Part shown: piece by piece, positions 1 to 9,954 of the stretch | Layout of the letters: each line of letters starts with the position of its first letter | Position numbering within the stretch: the first letter of the stretch is position 1 | From: Comamonas aquatica NBRC 14918 | GTDB taxonomy: Bacteria; Pseudomonadota; Gammaproteobacteria; Burkholderiales; Burkholderiaceae_C | Direction: 5' to 3' | Length of the DNA: 39,720 nucleotides | Assembly (NCBI RefSeq): GCF_000739875.1 | Contig: NZ_BBJR01000060.1 | Span: forward strand, 1 to 39,720 | Translations under genes and position numbers: made by a program | Notes under the pieces: generated by a model | Database searches by the model: none | Told to the model about the DNA's origin: nothing | What the model saw: the letters and a program-made list of their open reading frames with translations, nothing else

Positions 1-13
1 CGCCATCCACACC

Positions 14-47
14 AATAAAAAGGCAACCCGAAGGTTGCCTTTTTATT
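14..47 (-). terminator. Intrinsic terminator after the PDH operon
   Basis: A-rich left arm and GGCAACC pair perfectly with GGTTGCC and a T-rich right arm around a CGAA tetraloop (loop 29-32). The stem starts 25 bases past the lpdA stop. The A and T tracts on both sides mean it could stop transcription from either direction. Confidence 0.85.
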
Positions 48-71
48 GTCAGCACTTTCTAGAAAGTGCGC

Positions 72-1925
72 TTACTTCCGTGCCGGCGGCACATCCGTGC
101 ACGACCCATGCGCCACTTCCGCTGCCATGCCGATGCTTTCGCCCAGCGTGGGGTGCGGGTGGATGGTCTTGCCGATGTCCACGGTGTCGGCGCCCATTTC
201 GATGGCCAGGGCGATTTCACCGATCATGTCGCCGGCGTGCGTGCCGACGATGCCGCCGCCCAGGATGCGGCCATGGCCGTGCGCCTCGGGGCTGTCATCG
301 AACAGCAGCTTGGTGAAGCCTTCGTCGCGGCCATTCGCGATGGCGCGGCCGGAGGCGGCCCAGGGGAACAGGCCCTTCTTGACCTTGATGCCTTGGGCCT
401 TGGCCTGGTCTTCGGTCAGGCCCACCCATGCCACTTCGGGGTCTGTGTAGGCAACGCTTGGGATGACGCGGGCGTTGAAGGCGGCCGCGGCCAGTTCCTT
501 GTTGCCTTGCAGTTCACCGGCGATGACTTCGGCGGCCACATGCGCTTCGTGCACGGCCTTGTGCGCCAGCATGGGCTGGCCCACGATGTCGCCAATGGCA
601 AAGATGTGCGGCACGTTGGTGCGCATCTGGATGTCCACGTCGATGAAGCCACGGTCGGTCACGGCCACGCCGGCCTTGTCGGCGCTGATCTTCTTGCCGT
701 TGGGCGTGCGGCCCACGGCTTGCAGGACCAGGTCGTAGGTCTGGGGTTCGGGCACGGTGACGCCGTCCTTGGCAGGGGCGAACGTGACCTTGATGCCTTC
801 GGGCGTGGCTTCGGCACCCACGGTCTTGGTGTTGACCATGATGTTGTCGAAACGGTGCGCGTTCATCTTCTGCCAGACCTTGACCAGGTCGCGGTCCGCA
901 CCCTGCATCAGGCCGTCCATCATTTCCACCACGTCCAGGCGGGCGCCCAGGGTGCTGTAGACGGTGCCCATTTCCAGGCCGATGATGCCGCCGCCCAGGA
1001 TCAGCATGCGCTTGGGCACGCCCTTGAGGTCCAGCGCGCCGGTGGAGTCCACCACGCGCTCGTCCTTGGGCATGAAGGGCAGGTGCACGGCCTGCGAGCC
1101 CGCAGCGATGATGGCCTTCTTGAACTGGACGACCTTCTTGGTGCCGGTCTTGTCTTGGCCCTGGCCGGTGGTTTCTTCCACTTCCAGGTGGTGGGCGCCG
1201 ACAAAGCTGCCGTAGCCGCGCACGATGGTGACCTTGCGCATCTTGGCCATCTGGCCCAGGCCGCCGGTCAGCTTGCTGATGACCTTTTCCTTGTGACCAC
1301 GCAGCTGGTCGACGTTGACCTGGGGCGCGCCGAACTGGATGCCGGCCACTTCGAGGTGCTTGACCTCATCCATGACGGCGGCCACGTGCAGCAGCGCCTT
1401 GGAGGGGATGCAGCCCACGTTCAGGCAGACGCCGCCCAGGGTGGCGTAGCGCTCGACCAGCACGACCTTGAGGCCCAGGTCGGCGGCGCGGAAGGCGGCG
1501 GAGTAGCCGCCAGGGCCACCGCCCAGCACCAGCACGTCGCAGTCCAGGTCGACCATGCCGCCAAAGCTGGCGGCGGCCGGTGCGGCCACGGTCGCAGGTG
1601 CTGCAGAAGCTGTAGCTGCTGGTGCAGATGCAGTCTGGACTGGAGCCGGATTGGGCGCAGCAGCTGCAGGGGCAGCCACAGCGCCCTCTGCCGCTTCCAG
1701 GGCGATGATGATGGAGCCTTCGGCGACCTTGTCGCCGATCTTGACCTTCACCTCTTTGACCACGCCGGCGTGGCTGGAGGGGATTTCCATGGATGCCTTG
1801 TCGGACTCCACGGTGATCAGGGACTGGTCCACGGTGACGCTGTCACCGGGCTGCACCAGCAGTTCGATCACGCCGACTTCGGCGAAATCGCCAATGTCGG
1901 GCACTTTGATGTCGATGATTGCCAT
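72..1925 (-). CDS. lpdA: Dihydrolipoamide dehydrogenase (E3) of the pyruvate complex, with N-terminal lipoyl domain
   Basis: A 617-residue E3 that reoxidises the dihydrolipoyl arms of the pyruvate dehydrogenase complex and passes electrons to NAD+ through FAD. Residues 1-80 are a lipoyl domain with lipoyl-lysine K43 in [10 protein letters not shown]. An Ala/Pro-rich linker (about 82-122) follows. The flavoprotein starts near 128 with the FAD motif [10 protein letters not shown]. The redox disulfide is CLNVGC (C167, C172), a second dinucleotide fold is at LGGGIIGLE, and the C-terminal HPHPTLGE supplies the catalytic His/Glu pair (H591, E596). The ATG at 1925 was chosen over an upstream in-frame start because it begins the lipoyl domain and follows an AAGGGG ribosome site. 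It is the last gene of the operon, 17 bases after aceF. Plain E3 enzymes are about 475 residues. The extra domain resembles E3 of Cupriavidus (PdhL) and Neisseria (P64k). Confidence 0.96.
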   Translation of the reverse strand: MAIIDIKVPDIGDFAEVGVIELLVQPGDSVTVDQSLITVESDKASMEIPSSHAGVVKEVKVKIGDKVAEGSIIIALEAAEGAVAAPAAAAPNPAPVQTASAPAATASAAPATVAAPAAASFGGMVDLDCDVLVLGGGPGGYSAAFRAADLGLKVVLVERYATLGGVCLNVGCIPSKALLHVAAVMDEVKHLEVAGIQFGAPQVNVDQLRGHKEKVISKLTGGLGQMAKMRKVTIVRGYGSFVGAHHLEVEETTGQGQDKTGTKKVVQFKKAIIAAGSQAVHLPFMPKDERVVDSTGALDLKGVPKRMLILGGGIIGLEMGTVYSTLGARLDVVEMMDGLMQGADRDLVKVWQKMNAHRFDNIMVNTKTVGAEATPEGIKVTFAPAKDGVTVPEPQTYDLVLQAVGRTPNGKKISADKAGVAVTDRGFIDVDIQMRTNVPHIFAIGDIVGQPMLAHKAVHEAHVAAEVIAGELQGNKELAAAAFNARVIPSVAYTDPEVAWVGLTEDQAKAQGIKVKKGLFPWAASGRAIANGRDEGFTKLLFDDSPEAHGHGRILGGGIVGTHAGDMIGEIALAIEMGADTVDIGKTIHPHPTLGESIGMAAEVAHGSCTDVPPARK

Positions 1926-1942
1926 GTGTGTCAGCCCCTTGG

Positions 1943-3616
1943 TTACAGCAGGATGCGGCGGTAGTCCGCCAGCACGGCGCCCAGGTAGGCGTTGAAGCGG
2001 GCGGCCGCAGCGCCGTCGATGACGCGGTGGTCGTACGACAGGCTCAAGGGCAGCATCAGGCGCGGCTGGAAGGCCTTGCCGTCCCACACGGGCTGGATGC
2101 TGGACTTGGACAGGCCCAGGATGGCCACTTCCGGCGCATTGACGATGGGGGTGAAGTCGGTGCCGCCGATGCCGCCCAGGGACGAGATCGAGAAGCAGCC
2201 ACCCTGCATGTCGGCCGCGCCCAGCTTGCCGTCGCGGGCCTTCTTGGCCAGCTCGCCCATTTCCTGGCTGATCTGCATGATGCCCTTCTTGTCGGCATCC
2301 TTGAGCACGGGCACCACCAGGCCATTGGGCGTGTCCGCCGCAAAGCCGATGTTGAAGTACTGCTTGTAGACCAGGGCGTCGCCGTCCAGGCTGGCGTTGA
2401 ACTCGGGGAACTTCTTCAGCGCAGCGACCACGGCCTTGATGACGAAGGCCAGCATGGTGACCTTGACGTCGCTCTTGGCCTTGGCCTGCTCGGCGTTGGT
2501 GGAGACGCGGAAGGCTTCCAGGTCGGTGATGTCGGCCAGGTCGTTGTTGGTGACGTGGGGGATCATCACCCAGTTGCGGTGCAGGTTGGCGCCCGAGATC
2601 TTCTTGATGCGCGACAGGTCCTTGCGTTCCACGGGGCCGAACTTGGCGAAGTCCACCTTGGGCCAGGCCAGCACTTCCAGGCCACCGACGTTGCCGCCGG
2701 AGGACTTGGGCGCTGCGGCCTGCTGGGCCAGGGTCTGCACCGCGCCGGCCATGACGGACTTGGTGAAGCCCATCACGTCTTCCTGCGTGATGCGGCCCTT
2801 CTGGCCGGAACCCTTGACTTCCGCCAGCGGCACGCCCAGCTCGCGCGCAAACTTGCGCACAGAGGGCGAGGCATGGGGCAGCGCGCCCGTGGGGGCCACG
2901 GTGGGGTTGTGGGCCGGTGCGGCCACGGCGGCTACCGCGGCAGGAGCAGCGGGCGCAGGCGCAGCAACGGCAGGGGCCGTATTTTGTGCGGCAACCGGTG
3001 CGGCTGCGGGGGCTGCACCCTGCACGCTCATGGCGCCGACCACGTCGCCGACGTTGACCTTGTCGCCGATCTTCAGCGTCAGGGCGGTGATGGTGCCGGC
3101 GGCGGGCGATGGGATTTCCATCGAGGCCTTGTCCGACTCCACGGTGAACAGCGACTGCTCGGCCGTGACGGTGTCACCCACCTTGACCAGCAGTTCAATG
3201 ACGGCCACGTCCTTGAAGTCACCGATGTCGGGGATGGCGATGCTCACGCTGCTGGGTGCTGCAGCAGGAGTAGCAGCCTGCGCAGGCGCAGCGGGCGCTG
3301 GCGCCACATTTTGTGCCGCAACAGGCGCAACAGCAGCCGGTGCGGGTGCCGCCGCCGCAGCGGGGGCCGAGGCCACATCGGCGGTTTCGATCACGGCGAT
3401 CACGGCGCCCTGCGCCACCTTGTCGCCCAGCTTGACCTTGAGCTCCTTGAGCACGCCGGCGTGGCTGGAAGGGATCTCCATGGACGCCTTGTCGGATTCG
3501 ACGGTGATCAGCGATTGCTCAACCTTGATGGTGTCGCCCACGTTGACCAGCACCTCGATCACGCCGACGCTGTCGAAGTCACCGATGTCCGGGACCTTGA
3601 TTTCTGTCAATGCCAT
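1943..3616 (-). CDS. aceF: Dihydrolipoamide acetyltransferase (E2) of pyruvate dehydrogenase
   Basis: A 557-residue E2 core protein that carries acetyl groups from E1 to CoA. Two lipoyl domains are visible, at 1-80 (lipoyl-lysine K43) and about 123-200 (K163), both with [10 protein letters not shown]. Each is followed by an Ala/Pro hinge, and the two hinges share an AAQN(V/T)APA segment that looks like an internal duplication. The peripheral subunit-binding domain is about 247-283 ([14 protein letters not shown]). The catalytic domain fills the remainder and ends with SYDHRVIDG (H530, D534), the acetyltransferase signature. The start has a GGAGA ribosome site. The gene lies 21 bases after aceE and 17 before lpdA, so one transcript is expected. 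E. coli AceF has three lipoyl domains. Here two are on E2 and a third is on E3. Confidence 0.97.
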   Translation of the reverse strand: MALTEIKVPDIGDFDSVGVIEVLVNVGDTIKVEQSLITVESDKASMEIPSSHAGVLKELKVKLGDKVAQGAVIAVIETADVASAPAAAAAPAPAAVAPVAAQNVAPAPAAPAQAATPAAAPSSVSIAIPDIGDFKDVAVIELLVKVGDTVTAEQSLFTVESDKASMEIPSPAAGTITALTLKIGDKVNVGDVVGAMSVQGAAPAAAPVAAQNTAPAVAAPAPAAPAAVAAVAAPAHNPTVAPTGALPHASPSVRKFARELGVPLAEVKGSGQKGRITQEDVMGFTKSVMAGAVQTLAQQAAAPKSSGGNVGGLEVLAWPKVDFAKFGPVERKDLSRIKKISGANLHRNWVMIPHVTNNDLADITDLEAFRVSTNAEQAKAKSDVKVTMLAFVIKAVVAALKKFPEFNASLDGDALVYKQYFNIGFAADTPNGLVVPVLKDADKKGIMQISQEMGELAKKARDGKLGAADMQGGCFSISSLGGIGGTDFTPIVNAPEVAILGLSKSSIQPVWDGKAFQPRLMLPLSLSYDHRVIDGAAAARFNAYLGAVLADYRRILL

Positions 3617-3637
3617 GTGTGTGTCTCCGGTGCTCGA

Positions 3638-6355
3638 TTAGGCGTACAGGGGGTTGATCTTGTCGGCTTGGATGCCGTACTTGGCAATGGCTTCGGCCAC
3701 CTTGGTGACGGGCAGCTTGCCCTCTTCCGCCAGCGACTTGAGCGCGGCCACGACGATGTAGTGGCGGTCGATCTCGAAGTGCTCGCGCAGCTTGCGGCGG
3801 AAGTCGGAACGGCCGAAACCGTCGGTGCCCAGCACCTTGTAGGTGCGGCCCTTGGGCATGAAGGGGCGGATCTGCTCGGCGTAGGCCTTCATGTAGTCGG
3901 TCGATGCAATCACCGGACCTTGCGAGGTCTGCAGCTGTTGCGTCACGAACGGCACCTTGGCGGTTTCCAGCGGGTGCAGCATGTTGTGGCGCTCGGCGTC
4001 CTGGCCGTCGCGGGTCAGTTCGTTGAACGATGGGCAGCTCCACACGTCGGCGGCAATGCCCCAGTCCTTTTCCAGCAGCTCTTGCGCAAAGAAGGATTCG
4101 CGCAGGATGGTGCCCGAGCCCAGCAGTTGCACGCGCTGGCCGGATTGCGGCACCTTCTGGCCGGGCTTGACCAGGTACATGCCCTTGATGATCTGCTCTT
4201 CCGTGCCTTCGGTCAGACCGGGCATGGGGTAGTTCTCGTTCAGCAAGGTGATGTAGTAGAAGACGTTTTCCTGGTTCTGCACCATGCGGCGCAGGCCGTC
4301 CTGCATGATCACGGCCACTTCGTGGGCGAAGGTGGGGTCGTAGGAGATGCAGTTAGGGATGGTGTTGGCCAGGATGTGGCTGTGACCGTCTTCGTGCTGC
4401 AGGCCTTCGCCGTTCAGCGTGGTGCGGCCCGAAGTGCCGCCCAGCAGGAAGCCGCGCGCCTGCATGTCACCCGCTGCCCAGGCCAAGTCGCCAATGCGCT
4501 GGAAGCCGAACATGGAGTAGTACACGTAGAACGGGATCATGATGCGGTTGGACGTGCTGTAGCTCGTCGCGGCCGCAATCCAGCTGCTCATGCCGCCGGC
4601 TTCATTGATGCCTTCCTGCAGGATCTGGCCGGCCTTGTCCTCGCGGTAGTACATGACCTGATCCTTGTCGACCGGGGTGTACTGCTGACCGTGGGGGTTG
4701 TAGATGCCGACCTGGCGGAACAGGCCTTCCATACCGAAGGTACGGGCCTCGTCCACCAGGATGGGCACCACGCGGGGGCCGATGTTCTTGTCGCGCAGCA
4801 GCTGCGTCAGGAAACGCACATAGGCCTGGGTCGTGGAGATTTCACGGCCTTCGGGCGTGGGCTCCAGGATGGCCTTGAAGGTATCCAGCGACGGGGCGGT
4901 GAACGCTTCGTCGGCCTTCACGCGGCGGTGCGGCAGGTAACCGCCCAGGGCCTTGCGGCGCTCGTGCAGGTACTTCATTTCCGGCGTGTCGTCGGCCGGC
5001 TTGTAGAAGGGGATGTCCGCGATCTGGCTGTCGGGGATCGGGATGTTGAAGCGGTCACGGAAGGCCTTGATGTCCTCGTCGCTCAGCTTCTTGGTCTGGT
5101 GCACGGTGTTCTTGCCTTCACCGATCTTGCCCATGCCGAAGCCCTTGACGGTCTTGACCAGCAGCACGGTGGGCTGACCCTTGGTGTTGTTGGCGGCGTG
5201 GAAGGCGGCGTAGACCTTCTGCGCGTCGTGGCCACCACGGCGCAGGTTCCAGATCTCGTCGTCGGACATGTGCTCGACCATCTTCAGCGCGCGGGGGTCG
5301 CGGCCGAAGAAGTGCTTGCGCACGTAGGCGCCGTCGTTGGCCTTGAACGACTGGTAGTCCCCGTCGTTGCACTCCATCATGATCTTCTTGAGGACGCCGT
5401 CCTTGTCCTTGTCCAGCAGCTCGTCCCAGCCACGGCCCCACAGCAGCTTGATCACGTTCCAGCCGGAGCCGCGGAATTCGCCTTCCAGCTCCTGGATGAT
5501 CTTGCCGTTGCCGCGCACCGGACCGTCCAGGCGTTGCAGGTTGCAGTTGATGACGAAGATCAGGTTGTCGAGGTTCTCGCGTGCTGCCAGGGAGATGGCG
5601 CCCAGCGATTCGACTTCGTCCATTTCACCGTCGCCGCAGAACACCCAGACCTTGCGGTTTTCGGTGTTGGCGATGCCACGGGCGTGCAGGTACTTCAGGA
5701 AGCGCGCCTGGTAGATGGCCATCAGCGGGCCCAGGCCCATGGACACCGTGGGGAACTGCCAGAACTCGGGCATCAGCTTGGGGTGGGGGTAGCTGGACAG
5801 GCCCTTGCCGTCGACTTCTTGGCGGAAGTTCAGCAGTTGCTCTTCGGAAATGCGGCCTTCCAGGTAGGCGCGGGCGTAGATGCCGGGCGAGACGTGGCCC
5901 TGGATGTACAGGCAGTCGCCGCCGTGGTTTTCGCTTTCGGCGTGCCAGAAATGGTTGAAGCCGGCCGCAAACATGTTGGCCAGCGAAGCGAAGGAGCCGA
6001 TGTGGCCACCCAGGTCGCCGCCTTCCGGTGGGTGGTGGCGGTTGGCCTTGACCACCATGGCCATGGCGTTCCAGCGCATGTAGGCGCGCAGGCGGCCTTC
6101 GATCTCCAGGTTACCGGGGCAGCGGGCTTCCTGGCTGGTTTCGATGGTGTTGACGTAGCCGGTGTTGGCCGAGAACGGCAGGTCCACGCTGTTCTGGCGG
6201 GCGTGTTCCAGCACTTCTTCAATCAGTTGGTGCGCATATTCGGCACCTTCGCGGTCGATGACGGCGCTCAGCGCCTCCATCCATTCGCGGGATTCCTGGG
6301 GATCCAGGCTGGGCTTGGCGTTGGCGCCGGCCTGAGGGTCGGTCTGAGCGGTCAT
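3638..6355 (-). CDS. aceE: Pyruvate dehydrogenase E1 component, homodimeric type
   Basis: A 905-residue thiamine-diphosphate enzyme (E. coli AceE is 887) that decarboxylates pyruvate and reductively acetylates the lipoyl arm of AceF. The ThDP/Mg motif is GDGEMDEVES (from 241) ending at NCN (270-272). Residues near the N-terminus such as NRHHPPEGGDLGGH (105-118) are typical of this single-chain alpha2 class, as opposed to the alpha2beta2 type. I start at the ATG at 6355 (MTAQTD), which follows AGGAGA at good spacing, and not at the in-frame ATG 17 codons upstream. It is the first gene of the operon and is transcribed away from a divergent two-component system. Nothing looks broken. Confidence 0.97.
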   Translation of the reverse strand: MTAQTDPQAGANAKPSLDPQESREWMEALSAVIDREGAEYAHQLIEEVLEHARQNSVDLPFSANTGYVNTIETSQEARCPGNLEIEGRLRAYMRWNAMAMVVKANRHHPPEGGDLGGHIGSFASLANMFAAGFNHFWHAESENHGGDCLYIQGHVSPGIYARAYLEGRISEEQLLNFRQEVDGKGLSSYPHPKLMPEFWQFPTVSMGLGPLMAIYQARFLKYLHARGIANTENRKVWVFCGDGEMDEVESLGAISLAARENLDNLIFVINCNLQRLDGPVRGNGKIIQELEGEFRGSGWNVIKLLWGRGWDELLDKDKDGVLKKIMMECNDGDYQSFKANDGAYVRKHFFGRDPRALKMVEHMSDDEIWNLRRGGHDAQKVYAAFHAANNTKGQPTVLLVKTVKGFGMGKIGEGKNTVHQTKKLSDEDIKAFRDRFNIPIPDSQIADIPFYKPADDTPEMKYLHERRKALGGYLPHRRVKADEAFTAPSLDTFKAILEPTPEGREISTTQAYVRFLTQLLRDKNIGPRVVPILVDEARTFGMEGLFRQVGIYNPHGQQYTPVDKDQVMYYREDKAGQILQEGINEAGGMSSWIAAATSYSTSNRIMIPFYVYYSMFGFQRIGDLAWAAGDMQARGFLLGGTSGRTTLNGEGLQHEDGHSHILANTIPNCISYDPTFAHEVAVIMQDGLRRMVQNQENVFYYITLLNENYPMPGLTEGTEEQIIKGMYLVKPGQKVPQSGQRVQLLGSGTILRESFFAQELLEKDWGIAADVWSCPSFNELTRDGQDAERHNMLHPLETAKVPFVTQQLQTSQGPVIASTDYMKAYAEQIRPFMPKGRTYKVLGTDGFGRSDFRRKLREHFEIDRHYIVVAALKSLAEEGKLPVTKVAEAIAKYGIQADKINPLYA

Positions 6356-6668
6356 ATGTGTCTCCTGTTCAAGAGGCTGCAGGGGGTGGTCGGGAATTGC
6401 ATCCATCGAACGCGCTTGTCTGCGGCCACAGTTGAAGCGGTGTGTGCCGAGCCTTCAGCTTAGCGGAAGCCCACACCGTGCCTGCGAAACAAATACGCCC
6501 AATTTGGCGACCTTTCGGCGCGCAGTTTCGCACATTTTTTCCATTTTTCAAATGATGCATATAACTCTCACAGTATGAAAAATTGCTGCAACTGCACATT
6601 GAAAACAAGACGTTGCCATCGTCACGGGGATGACCCGCGCCGCCAGGGAATCCCCCTACACTGCACAC
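6356..6668. promoter_or_regulatory. Divergent control region, aceE / histidine kinase
   Basis: 313 bases between the aceE start (minus) and the chosen kinase start (plus). About 6520-6610 is clearly AT-rich against the GC-rich surroundings and should hold the divergent promoters. TATA-like stretches occur on both strands (for example ATATAAC near 6569), but I could not settle a convincing -35/-10 pair. This implies a leader of perhaps 150 bases or more on aceE mRNA. CGGTGTG near 6449 and CACACCG near 6483 form a widely spaced inverted pair of unknown meaning. No riboswitch fold was recognised. Confidence 0.45.
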
Positions 6669-9239
6669 ATGGTTTCCCCTGAACAAAAGTCCCCGGCCCC
6701 GGTTGCCTCGCCCGCCTTCACCAGTGCCGATCCCACGCAATGGTGGCGCATGTGGTGGCGCAGCCTCTCGCCGACCCGCCAGGACCGCTTGGCCGCACTG
6801 GCGCCGCTGGTGTCAGTGGCACTGTTCATGGCAGCAATCATTGCGGCTTTCTGGTATTTGCGCGCAGAGGAAGTCGATCGCGGCGAGCAAGCCCTCAAGC
6901 GCGATGTGGAATATGCCCAGCAGCGCATGCGCCTGCGCCTGCTGGAACGCCAGGAACAGGTGATGCGCATTGCGCGCGACCTCAGCTACGGCGACATTGG
7001 CACGGTGGAATTTGGCAACCGCGCCGAGGTGCTGGTCACCCAGTACCCCGAACTGCAGGTGCTGACCTGGGTGGACCGTGACGGCCGCATCATCACCAGC
7101 TATGCCGCGCCCACCGTGCCACGCGAGCAACTGCGCATGCCGGCAGAGCGCCTGGGCAACGACAGCGCGGGCGAGAGCTTCCAGCAGGTCAAGGACAGCT
7201 ACCAGTCGGTCTACCACCAGCCGGTGGTGGTGCCCGGCCAGAACCCACCGCTGCTGCAGTTCCATGCCCCGGTCATGGGCACCAGCAGCTTTGGCGGCAC
7301 GGTGATGGCCGAGTATTCGGTCGACAGCCTGATGCGCTATGCCACGCCCAGTGAGTTGCTGGCCCGCTACGCCATCACCATGACCGACGCCCAGGGTGTG
7401 CTGATTGCTGGCACGCCGCTCAAGCGCCCGCACACCACCGAGCACTGGTACCAGATCGCCAAGCCCGAGGCCAGTGAATACCAGATCCCCATCTCCCCGG
7501 TAGGCAACTCGCTGCAGATCAAGGGGCAGGCCTACAGCACCTCCTTGAGCATGGTGGGCAACGGCATGTTCTGGCTGGTGGCCTCGCTGAGCATGATGAC
7601 CGCCTGGCTGCTGCTGGGCACCTGGCGCCACACCCGCAAGCGCCTGCGCGCCCAGGAAGCCCTGGTGGCGGAAACCAATTTCCGCCGCGCCATGGAAAAC
7701 TCGCTGCTGACCGGCATGCGCGCGCTGGACATGCAAGGCCGCATCACCTACGTGAATGCCGCCTTCTGCCAGATGACCGGCTGGAGCGAAAGCGAACTGG
7801 TGGGTCAGACACCGCCCTATTCCTACTGGGCGGAAAGCGACTACGACTACCTGCACAGCAAGCTCAACGACGAGCTCAGCGGCAAGACCCTGCAAGGGGG
7901 CTTCCAGGTGCGCGTGCGGCGCAAGAACGGCAGCATGTTCGATGCGCGGCTGTACATCTCGCCACTGATCGATGCCCGCGGACAGCAGACGGGCTGGATG
8001 TCGTCCATGACCGACATCACCGAGTCCAAGCGCATCCGCGATCAGCTTGCAGCCTCCCACGACCGTTTCACCATTGTGCTGGAAGCGCTGGATGCTTCTG
8101 TTTCTGTAGCACCACTGGGCAGCACCGAGCTGCTGTTCGCCAACAAGCTGTACCGGCAGTGGTTTGGCTCACAGACCACGGGCCACCTGCAGCTGGTGCA
8201 GCAGGCCGGCCTGCCGGCCGAGCGCAGCGAAACCGTGGACGACGAAGACGGACTGATGGGCTTTCCCACCGATCCGCTGACCAGTGCCTCCAGCAACAAC
8301 GCTGAAATCTATGTGGGAGAGCTGGGGAAATGGCTCGAAGTGCGTTCGCGCTACCTCAGTTGGGTCGACGGCCGCCTGGCCCAGATGGTGATTGCCACCG
8401 ACATCACCCAGCGCCGTCTGGCGGAAGAACAGGCAGCGCGCCAGGCCGAACAGGCCCAGAGTGCCAGCCGCCTGATCACCATGGGCGAGATGGCGTCCAG
8501 CGTGGCCCACGAGCTGAACCAGCCCCTGACCGCCATCAGCAACTACAGCAGCGGCATGCTGACGCGCCTGGCCAACGGCACGCTGACCGAAGAGCAGATG
8601 AAGTTTGCGCTGGAGAAGACCGCCCACCAGGCCCAGCGCGCCGGGCAGATCATCCAGCGCATCCGCTCCTTCGTGAAGCGCAGCGAACCCAATCGCACCA
8701 TGGCGCAGGTGGAGTCCATCGTCGACGAGGCGCTGGAGCTGGCGAACATCGAAATGCGCCGGCGCAACGTGCGGCTGAGCCATTTTGTGGCGGCCCGCAT
8801 ACCGCCTGTGCTGGCCGACACGATTTTGATTGAGCAAGTGCTGATCAATCTGATAAAAAATGCGGGCGAGTCCATTGACCAGGCACAGCGCACCACGGCG
8901 CAACGGCTGGTGGAGTTGCGGGTCGTCCCCAAAGAGGTAGAAGGTCAGTTGGGAGTGGAATTCTCCGTCCAGGATTCCGGCAAGGGCCTGGCACCTGAGG
9001 TCCAGGAGCGTTTGTTCGAAGCCTTCTTCTCCACCAAGAACGAAGGCATGGGCATTGGTCTGAATCTGTGTCGCTCGATTGTGGAGTCTCACGATGGCCG
9101 GATGGCGGCGGAGAACCTCTACAATGGTTCCGAGGTGGTTGGCTGCCGGTTTTCCTTCTGGATTCCGCTGGCCACGCCCCAGGAAAAGGGAGACAACCTT
9201 TCTACGGTTATTAATCCAAATACAAGGAATCCTGCATGA
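6669..9239 (+). CDS. Membrane-bound PAS sensor histidine kinase
   Basis: An 856-residue sensor kinase. One membrane helix at about 41-64 and another at about 297-318 bracket a roughly 230-residue periplasmic sensor region. Two PAS domains follow (about 337-455 and 463-585). Next come a HisKA domain with VAHELNQPL (phosphoacceptor H614) and an ATP-binding domain with N-box LINLIKNAGES, G1 box DSGKGL and G2 box GMGIGLNLC. The H-box and N-box resemble the FixL/DctB group. The stop overlaps the response-regulator start by ATGA, so the pair is translationally coupled. The ligand is unknown. An alternative ATG lies at 6630. Neither start has a well-spaced ribosome site, and I prefer 6669. Divergence from aceE suggests, but does not prove, control of pyruvate metabolism. 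Confidence 0.9.
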   Translation: MVSPEQKSPAPVASPAFTSADPTQWWRMWWRSLSPTRQDRLAALAPLVSVALFMAAIIAAFWYLRAEEVDRGEQALKRDVEYAQQRMRLRLLERQEQVMRIARDLSYGDIGTVEFGNRAEVLVTQYPELQVLTWVDRDGRIITSYAAPTVPREQLRMPAERLGNDSAGESFQQVKDSYQSVYHQPVVVPGQNPPLLQFHAPVMGTSSFGGTVMAEYSVDSLMRYATPSELLARYAITMTDAQGVLIAGTPLKRPHTTEHWYQIAKPEASEYQIPISPVGNSLQIKGQAYSTSLSMVGNGMFWLVASLSMMTAWLLLGTWRHTRKRLRAQEALVAETNFRRAMENSLLTGMRALDMQGRITYVNAAFCQMTGWSESELVGQTPPYSYWAESDYDYLHSKLNDELSGKTLQGGFQVRVRRKNGSMFDARLYISPLIDARGQQTGWMSSMTDITESKRIRDQLAASHDRFTIVLEALDASVSVAPLGSTELLFANKLYRQWFGSQTTGHLQLVQQAGLPAERSETVDDEDGLMGFPTDPLTSASSNNAEIYVGELGKWLEVRSRYLSWVDGRLAQMVIATDITQRRLAEEQAARQAEQAQSASRLITMGEMASSVAHELNQPLTAISNYSSGMLTRLANGTLTEEQMKFALEKTAHQAQRAGQIIQRIRSFVKRSEPNRTMAQVESIVDEALELANIEMRRRNVRLSHFVAARIPPVLADTILIEQVLINLIKNAGESIDQAQRTTAQRLVELRVVPKEVEGQLGVEFSVQDSGKGLAPEVQERLFEAFFSTKNEGMGIGLNLCRSIVESHDGRMAAENLYNGSEVVGCRFSFWIPLATPQEKGDNLSTVINPNTRNPA

Positions 9240-9874
9240 GCTTGACACCCAAAAAAGGAACGGTTTACGTCGTGGATGATGACGAGGCCGTGCGCGACTC
9301 GCTCCAGTGGTTGCTGGAAGGCAAAGACTACCGTGTGCGCTGCTTTGACTCGGCCGAATCCTTTCTCGCACGCTACGACCCCCGCGAGGTCGCCTGCCTG
9401 ATCGCCGACATCCGCATGGGCGGCATGACCGGCCTGGAGCTGCAGGACAAGCTGCTGGAACGCAAGTCTCCCCTGCCCATCGTCTTCATCACCGGCCACG
9501 GCGACGTGCCCATGGCCGTGAACACCATGAAGAAGGGTGCCCTGGACTTCATCCAGAAACCCTTCAACGAGGATGACCTGCTGAGCGTGGTCGAACGCAT
9601 GCTGGACCATGCCCGCGAAGCCTTTGCCGGCCACCAGCAGGCCGCTAGCCGCGAGGCCCTGCTGTCCAAGCTAACCGGGCGGGAATCCCAGGTGCTGGAA
9701 CGCATCGTTGCCGGCCGCCTGAACAAGCAGATCGCCGACGACCTGGGCATCAGCATCAAGACCGTGGAAGCCCACCGCGCCAACATCATGGAAAAGCTGG
9801 GCGCCAACACGGTAGCCGACCTGCTCAAGATTGCTTTGGGCTCCAGTGCTGCAGGCGGCAAAGTCCCAGCATAA
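9236..9874 (+). CDS. FixJ/NarL-type response regulator
   Basis: A 212-residue two-domain regulator and partner of the kinase just upstream. The receiver domain (about 8-125) has the acidic pocket D14-D15-D16, phosphoacceptor D58 (LIADIRMGG), the switch threonine T86 (FITGHGD) and K108 (IQKPF). The C-terminal LuxR-type helix-turn-helix carries LTGRESQVLERI, IADDLGISIKTVEAHR and IMEKLGANTVADLLK. ITGHGDVPMAV is typical of FixJ/TodT/TmoT-like regulators. Its ATG lies inside the kinase stop (ATGA overlap), preceded by AAGGA. A terminator follows. DNA targets cannot be read from the sequence. The divergent aceE promoter and its own promoter are the obvious candidates. Confidence 0.93.
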   Translation: MSLTPKKGTVYVVDDDEAVRDSLQWLLEGKDYRVRCFDSAESFLARYDPREVACLIADIRMGGMTGLELQDKLLERKSPLPIVFITGHGDVPMAVNTMKKGALDFIQKPFNEDDLLSVVERMLDHAREAFAGHQQAASREALLSKLTGRESQVLERIVAGRLNKQIADDLGISIKTVEAHRANIMEKLGANTVADLLKIALGSSAAGGKVPA

Positions 9875-9894
9875 ACTCCAGGGGTTTCCCTAAA

Positions 9895-9938
9895 ACTGCC
9901 AGCCACTTGGAAACAGGTCGCTGGCAGTATTTTTATTT
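9895..9938 (+). terminator. Intrinsic terminator after the two-component genes
   Basis: ACTGCCAGC (9895-9903) pairs perfectly with GCTGGCAGT (9920-9928) and is followed by a T-rich run, ATTTTTATTT. It separates the kinase/regulator operon from folD, whose ATG is 17 bases after the T run. Confidence 0.8.
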
Positions 9939-9954
9939 CTGACGCAGATACACC

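Noticed and set aside
1919..6463. Very long plus-strand open frame (1514 codons) opposite aceE-aceF
   Set aside because: It is antisense to two certain genes. Its His/Val/Gly/Asp-rich translation is the mirror of their codon bias, and it has no start signal or family motif. The same applies to long plus-strand frames opposite lpdA (66-1964), clpA (20721-23228) and sucA (36615-39551).
9875..9954. Folate riboswitch before folD
   Set aside because: The gap of 80 bases is taken up by a terminator hairpin with T tract. No larger conserved fold is visible.
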